Below are positions 53,733 through 63,508 of a DNA stretch of 64,000 nt, one piece after another. The DNA lies in assembly GCF_900156375.1 (NCBI RefSeq), contig NZ_FTNK01000008.1:62001-126000 (forward strand). Direction: 5' to 3'. Below the pieces are notes generated by a model. It made no database searches, was not told the DNA's origin, and saw nothing but the letters and a program-made list of their open reading frames with translations. Position numbers and translations under genes: made by a program. This DNA comes from Paenibacillus macquariensis. Lineage in GTDB: Bacteria > Bacillota > Bacilli > Paenibacillales > Paenibacillaceae. How positions within the stretch are numbered: position 1 is the first letter of the stretch; each line of letters opens with the position of its first letter.

Positions 53733-54734
53733 ATGGATAACTTATTAGGTAGAACGATCAAAAATGATATTACTAATATGTATGGCGTGTCTTTGATACC
53801 AGCGTTAACAAAAATTCAAGATGATCATATTAAGTTTCTGAAAAATCATATCATTGACCCTATCTCCATTTCATTCGTATCAGAAAATAAAAAAATAACT
53901 GATAAGTCATTAAAAAAAGTCGTTAATATATCGAAGACTTTATTCCATTCCATTGAAGCATCTGGGAAGATTCCATTAATGGAAATAAGGAAAGGCATTC
54001 TTCCGTTTGTACAGGAATCTTCTAATAACACTAATATTTTTCAATTATTTGAAGTCGTGAAGGCAACGGATGAGTATACATATCAGCACAACATCGGCGT
54101 GGGAATATTATCTACGTTAATTGGTAGATGGCTACATTTATCGGAGTCTGACATTTCAATATTGTCTCTTGCAGCTACGTTACACGACGTTGGAAAAGTC
54201 AAAGTACCGATTGAAATATTAAATAAGCCTGGGAAATTAACGGATGAAGAATTTGCGTTGATCAAAAAACATACGATTTATGGTTACGAGATTCTGAAGG
54301 ATACAGTAGGATTAAACCAACGAATTCCGTTAGTAGCGCTGCAGCATCATGAGCGAAATGACGGTAAAGGATATCCTTTAGGCCTTAAAGGAGACCAAGT
54401 AGATCACTTTAGCAAAATTGTGGCCGTCGCTGATATTTTTCATGCGATGTCATCTAAGCGTCCATATCACGATGCAATCCCATTCCATGAAATTGTAAGT
54501 CAAATGAGGAGAGGGATATTTGGTGAACTTGATCCTACCATTGTTTCTGTGTTTCTGGATAACATCATGAAACGTATGGTTGGTGAGAATGTTGTTTTGA
54601 CAGATGGTCGAATGGGTGAGGTCGTATCACTGAATCCTCATAATATCGAGACACCCCTCATTAAGGTCGATGATGAATTTATTGATTTGAGTAAACGAAA
54701 TGATATACAGATCCGAGTCATTAGTATTGTATGA
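53733..54734 (+). CDS. HD-GYP cyclic di-GMP phosphodiesterase
   Basis: 333 residues from ATG 53733 (GGGAGG upstream). About 110 N-terminal residues have no known domain. The HD-GYP core has His151-Asp152 (TLHDVGKVKVPIEILNKPG), LQHHERNDGKGYPLGLKG (HHE and GYP motifs) and VAVADIFHAMSSKRPY. The family breaks cyclic di-GMP to pGpG or GMP. No membrane segment or signal peptide. It probably balances the cyclase encoded before it. Confidence 0.92.
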   Translation: MDNLLGRTIKNDITNMYGVSLIPALTKIQDDHIKFLKNHIIDPISISFVSENKKITDKSLKKVVNISKTLFHSIEASGKIPLMEIRKGILPFVQESSNNTNIFQLFEVVKATDEYTYQHNIGVGILSTLIGRWLHLSESDISILSLAATLHDVGKVKVPIEILNKPGKLTDEEFALIKKHTIYGYEILKDTVGLNQRIPLVALQHHERNDGKGYPLGLKGDQVDHFSKIVAVADIFHAMSSKRPYHDAIPFHEIVSQMRRGIFGELDPTIVSVFLDNIMKRMVGENVVLTDGRMGEVVSLNPHNIETPLIKVDDEFIDLSKRNDIQIRVISIV

Positions 54735-54753
54735 GGATGTTGATATTTCATGT

Positions 54754-54780
54754 CCGCCGCGTATGCGTGGCGGTTTCTTT
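54754..54780 (+). terminator. Terminator after the HD-GYP gene
   Basis: CCGCC/GGCGG stem with inner CG/CG pairs, followed by TTTCTTT. Confidence 0.75.
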
Positions 54781-54903
54781 ATGTATATACTTACGTGTAA
54801 CGTAAGTGCGTTTTATTGAAAGGTGATGTTGTTATAGCGTATTATGGACAAGAATAATAAGATGACTTGAAGTTCGATGAATAGAGCATAAGGAGTGATG
54901 ATT

Positions 54904-55347
54904 ATGATGTATGATGCTAATTCACCAGAAGATTATATAAATCAATTACCTGAGGAACGAAAAGCAGTCATTTCAGAATTAAGAAAGATCATACTGGAGA
55001 GTCTTCCTGTAGGATTTGAAGAGACCATGAGTTATGGATTTATCAGTTATGTGGTGCCTCATTCACTGTATCCCGCAGGTTACCATTGCAATCCTAAAGA
55101 ACCTTTACCATTTATGAGTATTGCTTCTCAAAAAAACTTTGTGGCTGTTTATCATATGGGGGTATACGCGGATCAAGAGCTATTAAATTGGTTCGTACAA
55201 GAGTATCCTAATCATATGAAGACGAAGCTCGATATGGGGAAAAGTTGTATTCGGTTTAAGAAGATGAATCAAATTCCTTATGAATTAATTGGAGAACTCA
55301 GTAAAAAAATAACGGTAGAACAATGGATTCAAATATGCGGTAAATAG
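54904..55347 (+). CDS. DUF1801-family protein
   Basis: 147 residues from ATG 54904, with AAGGAG eight bases before. The layout fits DUF1801 (YdhG-like): LPEERKAVISELRKIILES at the start, ETMSYGFISYV, and MGKSCIRFKKMNQIP near the end. The biochemical role of this family is unknown; the fold is frataxin-like. It is cytoplasmic and is followed by the acetyltransferase after 17 bp. Confidence 0.85.
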   Translation: MMYDANSPEDYINQLPEERKAVISELRKIILESLPVGFEETMSYGFISYVVPHSLYPAGYHCNPKEPLPFMSIASQKNFVAVYHMGVYADQELLNWFVQEYPNHMKTKLDMGKSCIRFKKMNQIPYELIGELSKKITVEQWIQICGK

Positions 55348-55364
55348 CACAAAGGAGATCGAAA

Positions 55365-55841
55365 ATGCCTAAGATTACTACAAAATCATTTGATCAAGAC
55401 ATGCAAACGATATTAGCTGAATTAACCTCTGGTTATCATTCCGGGGAATTGAGTAAGAAGGATATCTCGGAACTACCTGAAGAACTATACATCATTGAAG
55501 ATGACAATAGTATGGTCGGGTATGCCGCGATTTGGGAATATAAAAGTGGGAAGCAGTTAGTTCATAAGGCGGAGCAAGATTATTTCAGTGATGAAGAGAG
55601 ATATCTACAAAAAGATTTCTATATAGATATTAAAAACAAAACAGATATTCTATTTATAGAAGCATTGGATGTTTTGAAAGATTTTGAAGGCAATGGTTAT
55701 GCGGCGTTCTTTATGGATTGGCTTAAAGTGAAATATCCTAATAAGAAAATGTATGTATATCCGATAACGACATCACGGAATTTCTGGTACAAGCAGCAGT
55801 TCGAGGTTGTTGGGGATACGATCTGGATGTCATTCAATTAA
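55365..55841 (+). CDS. GNAT-family N-acetyltransferase
   Basis: 158 residues. The GNAT acetyl-CoA fold is visible: a central strand (ILFIEALDVLKDFEGNGYAA) whose FEGNGYA segment stands in for the Q/RxxGxG/A loop, then the C-terminal strand with YPITTSRNFWYKQQFEVVG. The substrate is unknown. AAAGGAG precedes ATG 55365. It forms a short operon with the DUF1801 gene and ends at a terminator. Confidence 0.82.
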   Translation: MPKITTKSFDQDMQTILAELTSGYHSGELSKKDISELPEELYIIEDDNSMVGYAAIWEYKSGKQLVHKAEQDYFSDEERYLQKDFYIDIKNKTDILFIEALDVLKDFEGNGYAAFFMDWLKVKYPNKKMYVYPITTSRNFWYKQQFEVVGDTIWMSFN

Positions 55842-55878
55842 ACAACAAGTGTGTACTTATTGTGTCTTTGCTTGTTAG

Positions 55879-55914
55879 AGAACTGCTGATCTTTAGGGTT
55901 AGCAGTTCTTTTTT
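55879..55914 (+). terminator. Terminator after the acetyltransferase gene
   Basis: AGAACTGCT/AGCAGTTCT stem, 13-base loop, six T residues. Confidence 0.85.
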
Positions 55915-56042
55915 GTGTATAGTTGGTGAACGGGATATCTCTTAATTCGACATTAAGTGACAAGTTTCATTGACGCTAGGTACGTATTAAGTTAGTCTAT
56001 AGAAAATTAAGAATACTAGATTGTAGATACAAAAATATATGA

Positions 56043-56080
56043 GAAGTAGGGCACGAAATAATGCCCTACTTCTTTTTCTT
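56043..56080 (+). promoter_or_regulatory. Terminator hairpin immediately before the degV-like gene (attenuator candidate)
   Basis: Perfect eleven-base stem GAAGTAGGGCA/TGCCCTACTTC with an eight-base loop, then TTTTTCTTT. It ends only a few bases before the gene's GGGGGA ribosome site. The upstream operon already has its own terminator 130 bases earlier, so this one could control entry into the gene. Confidence 0.6.
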
Positions 56081-56092
56081 TGGGGGACAAAG

Positions 56093-57010
56093 ATGATTAA
56101 GATTATGGCTGACTCTACATGTGATTTGACAGAAGAAATGATTGAGAAATATAACATCGGAATCGCACCTTTAATGATAATGGTCAACGGTCAAGAGTGT
56201 AGAGATAAGATAGATATACAACCTGATGATTTCTATGCAATCCTTGGTAATTTAGAAGAAGCCCCAACGACATCGATGCCTAACCCAACAGAATATTTGA
56301 ATATCATACATGAAGCAATAGAAGATGGATGCACAGAGATACTATGTATTTGTATGTCGAGTGGTACAAGTGGATCTTATCAATCGGCTGAGATAGCAAA
56401 AGAAACATTTTATGATGATCATCCGGACTCTTCTATTAAAATTCACGTTGTAGATTCAAGATCTATGAGTCATGGCAGCGGATGGTTAACGTTGAAATCT
56501 GCTATGTTGAGAGAGAAAGGATCTACTTTTGAAGAGTTAATACAATTTAATGAAACATATAACAATAGTGTGAAACACTTTCTCTGTGTTGATGATCTAA
56601 ATCATCTGATTAAGAGTGGTAGGCTTAATAATGCTAGCGCTATAATAGGGAGAATTCTAAAAATCAAACCGATCATGTCTATGAGACAAGGTAAAGGGGC
56701 TATCGTAGCTAAGGAAAGAGGATTAAAAGGCGTATTAAACCATTATGTGAAAGAATTTAACCTGCGAAATGATTGGGATGTTACAGATTTCATTATTATA
56801 GGCTTCACTTCGGAGAGAACGATTGCTGATAATTTGATGGAGAAGATCAGGCAAGAGACAGCATTTAAAGGTGAAATATTCATCATGCAAATGGGTGTAG
56901 CGGTAGGGACTCATGTAGGATTAGGGGCCGTATCTATGTTCTTTATTGAGAAGGGACATAAGAAAGATGGGCTGTTGATTAATGGGATTAATAAAATAAA
57001 GCATAGATAA
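56093..57010 (+). CDS. DegV-family fatty-acid-binding protein
   Basis: 305 residues from ATG 56093. Family marks are MADSTCDLTEEMIEKY at the start, TSMPNPTEYLNI, ICMSSGTSGSYQSAEIAKE and a DSRSMSHGSGW segment. DegV/FakB proteins hold a fatty acid for phosphorylation by the FakA kinase, feeding acyl-phosphate to PlsX/PlsY. Several DegV paralogues per genome are usual. No fakA is here. Its leader holds a terminator-like hairpin. Confidence 0.9.
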   Translation: MIKIMADSTCDLTEEMIEKYNIGIAPLMIMVNGQECRDKIDIQPDDFYAILGNLEEAPTTSMPNPTEYLNIIHEAIEDGCTEILCICMSSGTSGSYQSAEIAKETFYDDHPDSSIKIHVVDSRSMSHGSGWLTLKSAMLREKGSTFEELIQFNETYNNSVKHFLCVDDLNHLIKSGRLNNASAIIGRILKIKPIMSMRQGKGAIVAKERGLKGVLNHYVKEFNLRNDWDVTDFIIIGFTSERTIADNLMEKIRQETAFKGEIFIMQMGVAVGTHVGLGAVSMFFIEKGHKKDGLLINGINKIKHR

Positions 57011-57011
57011 C

Positions 57012-57056
57012 AAACGACGACCCCTTGCCGATAGTAATCGGGAGGGGTCGTCGTTT
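57012..57056 (+). terminator. Bidirectional terminator between degV-like and GH20 genes
   Basis: Fourteen-base stem AAACGACGACCCCT/AGGGGTCGTCGTTT, serving the converging genes. Confidence 0.88.
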
Positions 57057-57094
57057 ATTCGTTAAGTATAAGTACGTTAGTTGCTAACGATGAT

Positions 57095-59011
57095 TTAAAA
57101 TGGGTTAATGATGTGGAAGAATACGTTCGGTGATGCCATTCTGTAGTAATAACTGCACCAACCAGCTCCCTTGTTCGTGAAGCGGTTCGTTGTGCTATAG
57201 AGCAGGCGTTCTTGCTCAAGCTCTTCGATTCGATTGATTTTACCCTCCACATAATCGAGAATTCGATACGTTGCCGTGTCGAGTCGGTTAACGACTCCGC
57301 CGTAACGAATGTCGATCACTTCCCACCCGAAAGGCTTGAACATACGTAACCACTGACTACGATGAGCTATACGCAGTTCGCGCACAGCTTCTGAGATCGC
57401 GGGAAGTGCTTCTGTAGCAATGTGTCGTAATGTCTCATTGTCATTGGTATCATAAGCCCGTTTCAACTCAATCCCAATCTCACTCTTACGCTTCAGTACA
57501 CCGCATAATTTCTCAGGTACTTCGAATAAATAATCCAGTTCAGCGTCCTTGTTGCGTCGACTACGTATATCTTGCTCCACCTGAACATAATGCTCAGCCA
57601 TGTCCAATCCTTCGATCTGTTTGTCGAAGAGTCCAAGTAGCACATCCTGGTACAATAGAAACTTCGAAGGATTGCTCTGCTTCTGGTTGTTGGGCTCTGC
57701 GCCCGGTGTTTCGTCTAAATTCTTCAGCTGTTGGAACGTATCGGCATCAATTCCTGTGCAGAACTTGACCCGTGCTGCTAAATGATCCTGATCTGGTTTC
57801 TCTTCCGAATAGGCATGTTCTGCGTAGAGTTGTAAACCTAGCAGTGCAATGAATGGATTACTTTCATTTCCGTCATCGCCCCACATCGTTGCATACACCT
57901 CGCGAATACCCTCTTGTTTACATACTTGTAACGCTGTGTCGGAGGCGTTCAAAGACAATCCGTAATTGACCCCAAATGTATTGAATATCCATACAGCGCC
58001 AGCGAACACTAGATTGTTGCCGAGCTTCCGGTGCTTCGCGATCAAATCCTCATATTCTTCTTTCTCCGTATGTACATAATCCCAATACACCATATCTACG
58101 TCCTGAGGAATCTTACGAGCCATTTCCTCAGGGATCTGTGTGTCTTTATCGTAATACTCACTGCTATTCTCTGAAGCAAGCTTAAGGAACATATCGCTCC
58201 ACATCATGGGTTTCAAGCCGCGACCACGAGCACAGTCGAGTACTTTCTCTAGATGTTCTGTCATGATATCGAACCGGCTTCTATAGCCGTTGTAGTCTAA
58301 ATATTTTCCGCGACCGAGTTCCTCTGCTTCGTCCATACCAATATGGATTTTACGGCTACGGAACGGGGCACTGGAAGCTTCGATCATTTTCTCGACTAAT
58401 AGATCAGTTAGGTCTTTCCCAACAAGGAGTGCACCCTTCGTATCTTTATAGTTCGATACGGGCTGCCACTTGAGGAATTCTTCAAGATGAGCGAGCGTTT
58501 GAATGCTTGGGAAAGCTTCGATGCCGAATTGGTCAGCGTAATCGTCAATCTCTTTCAGTTCTGCATGTGTATAACGACCACGCATATAGCCGAAATAAGG
58601 TTCACCTTCGATGGCATAGGTGTCCTCCATATACAACATGACGGTGTTCAGTCCCATTAACGCCATCTTATTCAACATGAATTTGAAGCTATCTACTGTT
58701 AATACTGCGTTACGGGATAGATCGAACATTGGCCCGATCGTATCGAACTGTTGTTTCTCTTGGAGCTCGAAGGGCTCACCGCTAGAGCTATGTTGTAGGA
58801 GAAGACCAAGTCCGCGGAAAAACTGATGTTTCTGTCCATAATGTATGTATGCATGGCTTTGATTTAAGCCAACGACCAATTCTTCAGCATTTGTCGACTG
58901 CTTGACTTTAACGGTTAATCCGCCATCAGCTTCGAAGAACCCAAGATCATGAGATAGTGCCTGAATACCAGGCGTAAGTGTTGTCAAATCTCCTTCAAAA
59001 CATAATTTCAT
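57095..59011 (-). CDS. GH20 beta-N-acetylhexosaminidase-like glycosidase
   Basis: 638 residues from ATG 59011 (AGGAGG upstream). A GH20b-like N-terminal domain is followed by the TIM barrel at about 110-440. The catalytic Asp-Glu pair is in KIHIGMDEAEELG. YMEDTYAIEGEPYFGYMRGR and the VYWDYVHTEKEEY region fit the barrel. A helical domain ends the protein. There is no signal peptide, so it acts in the cytoplasm on imported oligosaccharides such as chitobiose or cell-wall fragments. A terminator separates it from the degV-like gene. Confidence 0.85.
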   Translation of the reverse strand: MKLCFEGDLTTLTPGIQALSHDLGFFEADGGLTVKVKQSTNAEELVVGLNQSHAYIHYGQKHQFFRGLGLLLQHSSSGEPFELQEKQQFDTIGPMFDLSRNAVLTVDSFKFMLNKMALMGLNTVMLYMEDTYAIEGEPYFGYMRGRYTHAELKEIDDYADQFGIEAFPSIQTLAHLEEFLKWQPVSNYKDTKGALLVGKDLTDLLVEKMIEASSAPFRSRKIHIGMDEAEELGRGKYLDYNGYRSRFDIMTEHLEKVLDCARGRGLKPMMWSDMFLKLASENSSEYYDKDTQIPEEMARKIPQDVDMVYWDYVHTEKEEYEDLIAKHRKLGNNLVFAGAVWIFNTFGVNYGLSLNASDTALQVCKQEGIREVYATMWGDDGNESNPFIALLGLQLYAEHAYSEEKPDQDHLAARVKFCTGIDADTFQQLKNLDETPGAEPNNQKQSNPSKFLLYQDVLLGLFDKQIEGLDMAEHYVQVEQDIRSRRNKDAELDYLFEVPEKLCGVLKRKSEIGIELKRAYDTNDNETLRHIATEALPAISEAVRELRIAHRSQWLRMFKPFGWEVIDIRYGGVVNRLDTATYRILDYVEGKINRIEELEQERLLYSTTNRFTNKGAGWCSYYYRMASPNVFFHIINPF

Positions 59012-59260
59012 CTGTGATCCTCCTGTGGAAAAATATGATCCAACATTTAACAAGTATACCTTGAGATTTACCCTAAGAATAGTGAGAGATCAGTTTTGTG
59101 ATGATTGATTTTTCAATCATTCTACAGTTTTTTTATTGAACCTAATTTGATTATTTATCTGGGTATATTGTAAAAAATTAGTGCGTAGATTATAGTGAAC
59201 AGTGTTAACAATAAATACTATTTACTATTCACTATTTGGAATCATTATCGGAGGTTCATT

Positions 59261-59698
59261 ATGAAAGAAATTGAATTAAGAAATCGTTTAATCGGATCTC
59301 TTGCTGGGTTGTATGAGATGAAAGCCTTCAGCCATCTTGCAGAATTCTTACAGGGAGAACTCCACTTGCTCTTTTTTTTATGTCAAAATAGCGATTTGGA
59401 AATTAACCCATCCATTCTCAGCGATAATCTAAATGTATCAAGGCCAAGAATTACAGCTGCTCTTTCAACTTTAAGGAAGAAGGGGTATGTCACAATGAAA
59501 ATGGCTGAGGATGATAGGCGGAGAATGAGTGTCATGATAACACCAGAAGGGAAGTCCTTCGTAAAGGAGAAACAAGGAAATATCGAGAGATACTTTGATA
59601 TCCTTGTGGAAGGTTTGGGGGAAGCAAATGGATTGGAATTAATTCGATTGATAGAGTTGTCCATTGGAACGATGAATAAAGGGGAGAATCGCCTGTGA
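59261..59698 (+). CDS. MarR-family transcriptional regulator
   Basis: 145 residues from ATG 59261 with GGAGG upstream; codons before it lack signals. The winged helix reads NLNVSRPRITAALSTLRKKG with wing AEDDRRRMSVMITPEG. Its stop overlaps the GTG of the ABC ATPase gene, so it belongs to the exporter operon and most likely represses it in response to a substrate. Confidence 0.92.
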   Translation: MKEIELRNRLIGSLAGLYEMKAFSHLAEFLQGELHLLFFLCQNSDLEINPSILSDNLNVSRPRITAALSTLRKKGYVTMKMAEDDRRRMSVMITPEGKSFVKEKQGNIERYFDILVEGLGEANGLELIRLIELSIGTMNKGENRL

Positions 59699-60399
59699 GA
59701 GACTATGTAGAATTTGAAAATGTAAGTAAATTTTATCATATTGGTGAACAAAAGATTGCCGCTACGGATAATGTTAGCTTCTCCATTGAAGAGGGAGAAT
59801 TTTGTGTCATTGTCGGTCCAAGTGGTGCGGGGAAAACGACTGTACTGAATATGCTTGGCGGAATGGATTCATGTGACAGTGGTACGATTCGACTGGACGG
59901 TAGCGAAATAAGTGGGCTAAATGAAAAGCAATTAACAGAATATCGAAGACATGATGTCGGTTTTGTATTTCAGTTCTACAATCTGGTTCAAAATTTAACG
60001 GCAGTAGAGAATGTTGAACTTGCCTCCGAAATTTGCCGAAACCCTCAGGATGCGAAGAAGGTGCTTGAGCAAGTAGGGCTATCGGAGCGTATGTTGAATT
60101 TTCCAGCACAACTTTCGGGTGGTGAGCAGCAGCGTGTATCCATTGCGAGAGCACTAGCGAAGAATCCCAAGATTCTGTTGTGCGACGAACCGACAGGTGC
60201 GCTCGATTACAATACAGGCAAGAACATCTTACAGCTGTTGCAGGACACTTGTCGTCAAACGGGCAAAACAGTTATTGTTATTACGCATAACTTAGCAATT
60301 ACGCAAATGGCAGACCGTGTCATTCACTTTAAGAACGGAGCGGTATCCAAAATGATAATTAATCCTGATCCTGTTCCCGTTGAAAGGATTGAGTGGTAG
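59695..60399 (+). CDS. ABC transporter ATP-binding protein (LolD/MacB type)
   Basis: 234 residues. Walker [11 protein letters not shown] loop FQFYNLV, signature LSGGEQQRV and Walker [12 protein letters not shown] are all intact. This ATPase type pairs with FtsX-like permeases, one of which follows. GTG 59695 overlaps the marR stop by four bases. Confidence 0.95.
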   Translation: MRDYVEFENVSKFYHIGEQKIAATDNVSFSIEEGEFCVIVGPSGAGKTTVLNMLGGMDSCDSGTIRLDGSEISGLNEKQLTEYRRHDVGFVFQFYNLVQNLTAVENVELASEICRNPQDAKKVLEQVGLSERMLNFPAQLSGGEQQRVSIARALAKNPKILLCDEPTGALDYNTGKNILQLLQDTCRQTGKTVIVITHNLAITQMADRVIHFKNGAVSKMIINPDPVPVERIEW

Positions 60400-62861
60400 G
60401 CGTGAAAAAAACCTATATTAAGACGATAACCCGCGAAATCAAAGAAAGTTTTGGACGGTTTGTGGCAATCTTCGCTATCGTTGCTCTTGGTGTCGGGTTT
60501 CTTGCGGGGCTGCTTGCAACAACGCCTGATATGCAAGCCTCGGTTGATAAATATTATGATGACAGCCATATGGCTGATATTAATATTAAAGCTACCATGG
60601 GATTAACGAATGCAGATATAGAGGCAATCTCCTCTATGGACGAAATAAATAAGGTTATGCCTGCCTATGTGACCGATTCGTTAATGAAAACAAATGATAA
60701 TGAGGTATTACCGACTCGAATTTATGGGTTACCACTTAATAGGTTGAATCAAAATGATGATGGATTTATTAATCAATTAAAGCTCATTAAAGGCAGAATG
60801 CCGCAGGCTAACAACGAAGCATTGGTAGAACAGAAAGGAAACTTTCTGTCTGAAATTGAGCTTGGGACTACAATGAGCGTATCTGAGGACAATGAGAATT
60901 ACGGGAATGTCGGTGAAATATATAACACCACGGAGTATACCGTAGTGGGTGTTGTAAGTAATTCTCAATATTTATCCAAAGAGGCTGAAGCAAGTAAAAT
61001 TGGTAACGGAAGAATTGGCGCAATAATGTATGTGGATGAAAGCAACTATAAGCTTGGTGCATACACAGATGTATTCATTACGGCTTCGGGTGTGTCTGAT
61101 TTGAACACCTTTAAAGAAGAATATGATACACAAATGGATGGAATCGTTACAAAGCTTGAAGCACTCGGTAAATCTCGTTCGCAAAAAACACAGAAATGGT
61201 ATGTTCTTGATCGTAACGCTAATGTTAGTTATGTTAGCTTTTCGATAAATGCGGAGAAGGTAGCGTCAATTGCAACGGTATTTCCAATATTCTTTTTTCT
61301 TGTTGCTGCACTTGTAGCTCTGACCACGATGACGCGTATGGTCGAAGAGGAACGTACACAAATCGGAACATTAAAAGCATTAGGATATAGCAAAGGTACG
61401 ATCATGTTTAAATATTTGGTCTACTGTGGTCTTGCAACGGTGCTAGGGAGTATCGTTGGTTTGCTTGTAGGATTTCGAGTGTTACCCAATATATTGTGGA
61501 ATGCTTATGCATCGGGATATCATTTACCTGAGTTTATTGCGAACTTTAGTTGGGGGTTGGCCTTGATTTCTTCGTTTCTGGCTATTGTATGTACGATGGT
61601 TGCGACGATCTGGGCTTGCTATCATGCGCTCAAGGAGAAACCATCAAGTCTGATGCTTCCCCGTTCACCTAAGGCGGGAAAACGTATTTTTCTTGAACGG
61701 ATACCTTTTATTTGGTCGCGTATGAAATTTACGTATAAGGCTACGGCTCGAAATCTTATCCGGTATAAGAAGCACTTCTTTATGACGGTTATTGGCATTG
61801 GGGGCTGCACGGCCCTGATCGTTACGGGTTTCGGTCTGCGTGATTCCGTAGGGGATATTGCAAACACACAATTTAATGAGATCTTCCAATATGACTTACT
61901 TATCGAATTAAATGGGGATCATCCTTTGGACTCGGTCGTGAATGAATTCATCAAGGATACGAAGAAGGTCGATAATTTCACGGAAATCTCGAGTCAAACA
62001 GGATATGCAACGCGGAAAAACGAAAGATTTATGGCGACTGTTTATGTTCCGAAGGAACCAAGTGTTCTCAAGGATTTTGTTAATCTGAGGGATAGACGAA
62101 GTGGTAAATCGATTGTTACGGATAAGTCCTCTGTGATTGTTACAGAAATGCTTGCGTCCGCTTTAGGCATACAAAAGGGAGATACGTTCACCCTTGAAAA
62201 TGCTAATGGAGAAACAGGTAAGTTCGTTCTCTCAGGAATAGCTGAAAACTATGTAGGTAGTTATATATATCTTAATCAAGCGGATTATAACAATGCTTTT
62301 GGTAAAGCTCCTTCCTACAATACGTTGATGTTAAACACCTTTATAACCGACGATTCGCAGCAGGATGCGGCACTTACCAAGTTATTAACGAGTGACACCG
62401 TTTCGAGTGCAGCATTTGTATCACAAACCAAGAAGTCGTATGACAATTTACTATCTAGCATTAACTTTGTTGTCTTTGCGCTTATCATGGCGGCTGGTGG
62501 GCTTGCTATCGTTGTAATTTATAATCTTACTAATATCAATATCAGTGAACGTAGAAAAGAACTTGCCACATTAAAAGTGCTCGGGTTCCATAATAAAGAA
62601 GTTGGAGGGTATATATTCCGTGAGATCTTCATACTAAGTATGTTTGGAACAGGTGTGGGTCTGCTGCTCGGGATGGCTCTTCATGCATTTGTGGTAAGAA
62701 CATCAGAAAGAACAGATTTAATGTTTGGCAGAAGTATTTCTATCTCAAGTTTTATAGCATCTGCGGTCATTACGATGGTATTCTCATTTATTGTACAGTT
62801 GATTTTGTATAGGAAGCTGAAGAAGATAGAAATGGTTGACTCTATGAAAGCAAGCGATTAG
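60393..62861 (+). CDS. ABC transporter permease (FtsX-type)
   Basis: 822 residues with two FtsX domains. Membrane helices lie near 18-40, 290-420 (three), 470-490 and in the last 170 residues (three). Large external loops follow the first and fifth helices. GTG 60393 with AAAGGA four bases before is chosen; GTG 60402 is possible. With the ATPase it forms a mechanotransmission or export system for peptides or lipids; many such systems give resistance to cell-wall-active peptides. No BceS-like kinase is nearby; MarR is the regulator. Confidence 0.9.
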   Translation: MVGVKKTYIKTITREIKESFGRFVAIFAIVALGVGFLAGLLATTPDMQASVDKYYDDSHMADINIKATMGLTNADIEAISSMDEINKVMPAYVTDSLMKTNDNEVLPTRIYGLPLNRLNQNDDGFINQLKLIKGRMPQANNEALVEQKGNFLSEIELGTTMSVSEDNENYGNVGEIYNTTEYTVVGVVSNSQYLSKEAEASKIGNGRIGAIMYVDESNYKLGAYTDVFITASGVSDLNTFKEEYDTQMDGIVTKLEALGKSRSQKTQKWYVLDRNANVSYVSFSINAEKVASIATVFPIFFFLVAALVALTTMTRMVEEERTQIGTLKALGYSKGTIMFKYLVYCGLATVLGSIVGLLVGFRVLPNILWNAYASGYHLPEFIANFSWGLALISSFLAIVCTMVATIWACYHALKEKPSSLMLPRSPKAGKRIFLERIPFIWSRMKFTYKATARNLIRYKKHFFMTVIGIGGCTALIVTGFGLRDSVGDIANTQFNEIFQYDLLIELNGDHPLDSVVNEFIKDTKKVDNFTEISSQTGYATRKNERFMATVYVPKEPSVLKDFVNLRDRRSGKSIVTDKSSVIVTEMLASALGIQKGDTFTLENANGETGKFVLSGIAENYVGSYIYLNQADYNNAFGKAPSYNTLMLNTFITDDSQQDAALTKLLTSDTVSSAAFVSQTKKSYDNLLSSINFVVFALIMAAGGLAIVVIYNLTNINISERRKELATLKVLGFHNKEVGGYIFREIFILSMFGTGVGLLLGMALHAFVVRTSERTDLMFGRSISISSFIASAVITMVFSFIVQLILYRKLKKIEMVDSMKASD

Positions 62862-62879
62862 TGCTTGATATAAATTAAT

Positions 62880-62957
62880 TGTAGCCCCTTTAAGTAGACA
62901 CTCTACTATCCCATCAATAATTCTGGGGAAATAGTGCGCTTGAAGGGGTTGTTAGTC
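62880..62957. repeat. Small element with IS3-like imperfect terminal repeats
   Basis: The left end GTAGCCCCTTTAAGTAGACA resembles the IS3 ends at 15990 and 17121 (CCCCnGTCAAGTAGACAG). The right end, read in reverse, is AACAACCCCTTCAAGCGCAC. The ends share about 18 of 22 positions in inverted orientation, enclosing about 35 bases. It is too small to encode anything. It may be a miniature element or an excision scar, or just the terminator of the exporter operon. Confidence 0.35.
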
Positions 62958-63508
62958 GAACTGAGTCCTAAGACCTAAAAATAATGTAGTATTTTGGTAG
63001 CGTTTTATTTGTGACTATGATAATATAACATCATTGCCTTTGGGTAATATACCCAAATATATGATACCTAGGAAGTTTTGAGAAATACATAATGTAAGAC
63101 TAGATTACAGGATATAATCCTGTGAATATACTAAGAATCACTAGAAACTAGCAAATATACTTGTTTAATATTCTACATTAGGAGTTCTTTCGTTCTCTGC
63201 GGTGTGTAGTAGTGGTATTACACACATCGAGAGTTGGTGGAGGTGCGCCTTTTCATGTCGATATTTTAGGGCGTTAATTGGTGAAAATGTAATAGAGACT
63301 AAAGAACTAAGCATTCTTGAGGGGATTTTTTTTAGAAAAGTCGTGTGGGTATAATCGCCTATATAAATGTAAGAGGATTGTAATCACTGAATGTTAGCTA
63401 GAATTCAGATGATTTTATATAAGATGATGGATTATTTCAAGCCCTGTTTACTAGGGGGAGAGAATTTGTCACAACCTTCTTGAAAATACATGATAAGAGG
63501 AGAACTGA
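62958..63508. other. Long leader/intergenic region before the SLH gene
   Basis: No gene. A perfect palindrome TTTGGGTA/ATA/TACCCAAA lies at 63039-63057, operator-like. A hairpin GTGTGTA/TACACAC lies at about 63201-63226. Long untranslated leaders are common before S-layer genes. No riboswitch core was recognised. Confidence 0.4.
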
